From CAZAMP01 sp964486455 (GTDB lineage Bacteria > Eisenbacteria > RBG-16-71-46 > CAZAMP01), in contig CAZAMP010000001.1 in NCBI GenBank assembly GCA_964486455.1, positions 1 to 64,000 on the forward strand: DNA of 64,000 nt, written 5' to 3'. The number at the start of each line of letters is the position of its first letter. Position 1 is the first letter of the stretch. A program made the translations under genes and the position numbers. Below the pieces are notes generated by a model. That model did not search any database. It was given only the letters and a program-made list of their open reading frames with translations, and was not told the DNA's origin. Positions 61,775 to 64,000 of the stretch are shown in pieces.

Positions 61775-62931
61775 GATTCCTCCGTCACGAAACCGGTGAC
61801 GCCCGTGACCGATTCCAGATGGCGCTGCGCTTCATCCGCCGCCCCGCGATCCGGATAGGGGCCGGCGCGTACTCGGAAGATTCTCCGTTCACCTTCGAGC
61901 GCGCCCGTGATCGTGACGTTCTCGATGTTCCGGCGGCGAAGCCCGGATAGGAAGCTGAGGGCCCGGACCCGCTCGGAGAACGCCCCGAGTTGCACGTAGA
62001 AGAGTCCCTCGAACACTTCAGTGGTTTCCGGCTCCGAGGCCGAGAGCCCACCACTCCACCCGTCGTCATCTCCGATCCCGTGTCGTTCCTCAGAAGGGGT
62101 CGGCGGCTGCAGCATCGGCTTCGGTTCGACTTCGCGGACGGGCTTGCGCACGGGATCCGACACTTCGGGTGGAGCGTGAGCCAGACCAAGGCTGTCGGCC
62201 AGATGTCGTGCGACGGCGGCCTCGCGCGTGTCCGGAAACTCCCGAGCGAGCTCCCCGAAGTACTCGAGGGCCAGTAGCACCTCGCCTCTCGCCAGGAACG
62301 ACCGTGCCACGAGGAAGTTGGCGTCGCAGGTCACGGCGCCTTCTCGGTGCGCCAGATCCAGAGCTTCCTTCAGCGAGGCGCTGTAGTCCCCTTCCCGATA
62401 GGCGCACGTCGCCACCGCGAGAATCGCCTGATCCCGAAGCGTTTCGTCCCGACTCTCTTCCAGGGCACGATCGAACTCCAGGCGGGCCTCCGCAGGGCGA
62501 TCCATCATCAAGAGCGCCTGACCGGTCCGAAACGTCGCCTTCGCGTGGTCCTCAGGCAACTGGGCGAGCGTTGTGGCCTCTTCGAATCGGGAGAACGCCC
62601 GCGCCGGATCCTCTTGGAGTAGATCGGCCTCGCCGAGTCGAATCAAAGCGGGCGCCGACCACGGACTCTCCGGATAGCCGTCAACCAGCTCCGTGTAGAG
62701 TGAAACGGCGCTCTCCCAGTCTTCGGTGATCGATGCCAAGAGGAAGGTTGCCCGAGGTTTCTCTAACTCGGGTAGCGTCGGCATGAGGTCGAGGATTTCG
62801 ACGACGGCGCGGCTTCGATCTCCACCTTCGGCGATGAGACGCGCGTCGTCGAGACGATCCGCGTCGGTATCGGACGCGGCGAAAAGAACGAAGAGAATGG
62901 TCGAGACGGCTATTCGGCGAACGTCTCCCAC
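61771..62931 (-). CDS. SPOR-domain protein with TPR-like repeats
   Basis: About 386 residues from GTG 62931, which overlaps the lapB stop by 22 nt. A signal-like helix (IAVSTILFVLFAASDTDA) is followed by TPR-type helices (FRTGQALLMMDRPAEARLEF, VLLALEYFGELAREF). The last 75 residues are a SPOR domain: LFYVQLGAFSERVRALSFLS, GLRRRNIENVTI and RVRAGPYPDRGAADEAQR. SPOR domains bind septal peptidoglycan. Start is not certain; a longer frame reaches 62982. Confidence 0.8.
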   Translation of the reverse strand: MGDVRRIAVSTILFVLFAASDTDADRLDDARLIAEGGDRSRAVVEILDLMPTLPELEKPRATFLLASITEDWESAVSLYTELVDGYPESPWSAPALIRLGEADLLQEDPARAFSRFEEATTLAQLPEDHAKATFRTGQALLMMDRPAEARLEFDRALEESRDETLRDQAILAVATCAYREGDYSASLKEALDLAHREGAVTCDANFLVARSFLARGEVLLALEYFGELAREFPDTREAAVARHLADSLGLAHAPPEVSDPVRKPVREVEPKPMLQPPTPSEERHGIGDDDGWSGGLSASEPETTEVFEGLFYVQLGAFSERVRALSFLSGLRRRNIENVTITGALEGERRIFRVRAGPYPDRGAADEAQRHLESVTGVTGFVTEES

Positions 62932-64000
62932 CGCTGACAAGCCGGACAACGCCACAGGTATTCCTCCGAGCGATAGCCGCATTCCGTGCAGACGAAACGC
63001 TGCGGATCTCCCGGGGCGTGCGCGTCCAAGAGCTCTAGGGTCTCATTGAAAGCGGTCTCGCGGTCCCCGGACTCCATCAGCATCCGAGCGCGTTCGAGAA
63101 TCAGGTGTCGATTCTCGGGTTGGATCTCGAGCGCATGACCGATGACCCGAAGCGCCTCGTCACCATCGCCGCGTCGATGATACAGGCTGGCCAACGCGCG
63201 CATCGTCGAAACGTCCTTCGGGCTTTCCGCGAGGATCCTCTCGTACTCGGCGGCAAGCTCGGTGACCTGAGACGGATCCTTCTCGTACGTCGCGTTCTGC
63301 AACCGGTCGAATACGAGAGAGACCGCGTTCGGGTTCTGGCGGATCAGCGTGTTCCACGCGTCGATGGCCTTCGATGCATCACCTTCGGCGCGGTGGATAT
63401 CGCCGAGATAAAGCAGCGCGCCGGGCAACGAGGGCTCGAGCTTGAGCGCGGTTCCGAAGTGGCGCTTCGCATCCTTGATCTTCTCGCGCTTCATGTAGTC
63501 CCGGCCGACGAACGCTTGGTATAGGGCAAGACGGCGCTTCGACGGCGACGGCCGCCGCTTCTCGATTTCCTCGAACGCCGCGTACGCCTGGTCCCACTCG
63601 CGGAGATTCTCGTGGATCTTCCCGAGAGCGCGAAGCGTGGCGACATCGGGAGACCCAAGCCCTTTGAGTTCCTGGGTCACCTCCTTGGCCTCGACCCATC
63701 GTCCGGCGGCCACCAGATCTTCAAGATACTCAGCCAAGACCCGCCGGCGATCACCATCACCCAGCCTTCGGATCATGAGCTCTCGATGGATCCGGATGGC
63801 CCGCTCGGAATCACCGCGAACGCGAAGCAGACGACCGAGATGCAGGTAGGCGCCGATGTTGTCGGTGTCCTCCTCCACCGCGGATCGCAGAAGCTGCACC
63901 GCCACACGCGTGTCGCCCGTTGCCATCGCCTCCAGCGCACGCACGTAGCTCTCGCCGCCCCGCGGTCGCCGCGCAAGGAGTTTGCGCGCAACGAACCAAA
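62910..64000 (-). CDS. lapB: LapB (YciM)-like TPR protein, 5' end outside window
   Basis: About 363 residues are visible. The frame stays open to the edge, with WFVARKLLARRPRGGESYVR upstream, so the N-terminal anchor is missing. About nine TPR units follow (YLHLGRLLRVRGDSERAIRI, LLYLGDIHRAEGDASKAIDA). The C-terminus is a rubredoxin-like Zn/Fe site: FVCTECGYRSEEYLWRCPAC, two CxxC pairs, the hallmark of LapB. LapB helps FtsH control LpxC and so LPS amount. The stop is TAG at 62912-62910. Confidence 0.9.
   Translation of the reverse strand, partial: WFVARKLLARRPRGGESYVRALEAMATGDTRVAVQLLRSAVEEDTDNIGAYLHLGRLLRVRGDSERAIRIHRELMIRRLGDGDRRRVLAEYLEDLVAAGRWVEAKEVTQELKGLGSPDVATLRALGKIHENLREWDQAYAAFEEIEKRRPSPSKRRLALYQAFVGRDYMKREKIKDAKRHFGTALKLEPSLPGALLYLGDIHRAEGDASKAIDAWNTLIRQNPNAVSLVFDRLQNATYEKDPSQVTELAAEYERILAESPKDVSTMRALASLYHRRGDGDEALRVIGHALEIQPENRHLILERARMLMESGDRETAFNETLELLDAHAPGDPQRFVCTECGYRSEEYLWRCPACQRWETFAE

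Noticed and set aside
1..64000. Mobile elements, CRISPR arrays or prophage
   Set aside because: No transposase, integrase, repeat array or phage structural gene was seen; gene order is that of a conserved core region.

Overview
This 64 kb window is a dense, high-GC bacterial chromosome segment. Almost everything is coded on the minus strand; the exceptions are a ccmH-like gene and a pgeF-like gene near 53-55 kb. No insertion sequence, prophage, integrase, CRISPR array or rRNA operon is visible, so this is a core housekeeping region. TonB/ExbB/ExbD, a TolC-type protein, heptose/LPS genes, LapB and an Omp85-type barrel show a Gram-negative-type (diderm) envelope. Bacillithiol genes (bshA, bshC), RNase Y with YmdB, an ArgRS with an altered HIGH motif, and a secreted-metallopeptidase/TolB-propeller/Omp85 fusion point to an uncultivated FCB-like or neighbouring diderm phylum (for example Eisenbacteria- or Gemmatimonadota-like). 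That placement is inference; no rRNA is present to confirm it.

Layout. 1-7.3 kb: uvrA (cut by the window edge), a MacB/LolD-type ATPase, a TolC-type protein, and tonB-exbD-exbD-exbB. 7.5-17.6 kb: asnS, then an envelope block of gmhB, a heptosyltransferase, a membrane/TPR protein, a TPR protein with an early-set domain, and the 1078-residue metallopeptidase-propeller-barrel protein. 17.7-19.2 kb: a degenerate GGDEF protein, a small membrane protein and tRNA-Arg(CCG). 19.2-29.6 kb: one tightly overlapped unit dxs-nadK-recN-trpE-G-D-C-F-B with a strong promoter before dxs; trpA is missing. 29.7-35.5 kb: a short-chain prenyl synthase, xseB-xseA, folD, ymdB and rny.

35.6-41.6 kb: 6S RNA between rny and zapA, a ZapB-like coiled coil, pheT-pheS, rplT-rpmI-infC and tRNA-Val(GAC). 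infC appears to start at a non-standard ATA codon behind a structured leader with an intrinsic terminator. 41.7-52.9 kb: DAHP synthase, purM, an HD-GYP membrane protein, a 21-residue hydrophobic ORF, an unnamed conserved protein, a PfkB kinase, argS, rsfS, a long-chain prenyl synthase, an M23 lipoprotein and a CCA/poly(A) nucleotidyltransferase. 53-58.5 kb: ccmH-like, PAP2, pgeF-like, then bshA-bshC-methyltransferase, a cluster that could make an N-methylated bacillithiol. 58.5-64 kb: a small lipoprotein, mutS, a SPOR-domain protein and lapB (cut by the right edge).

Gene starts were chosen by eye from Shine-Dalgarno spacing and overlaps; many differ from the longest open frame. Functional calls rest on recognised motifs, not on database searches.
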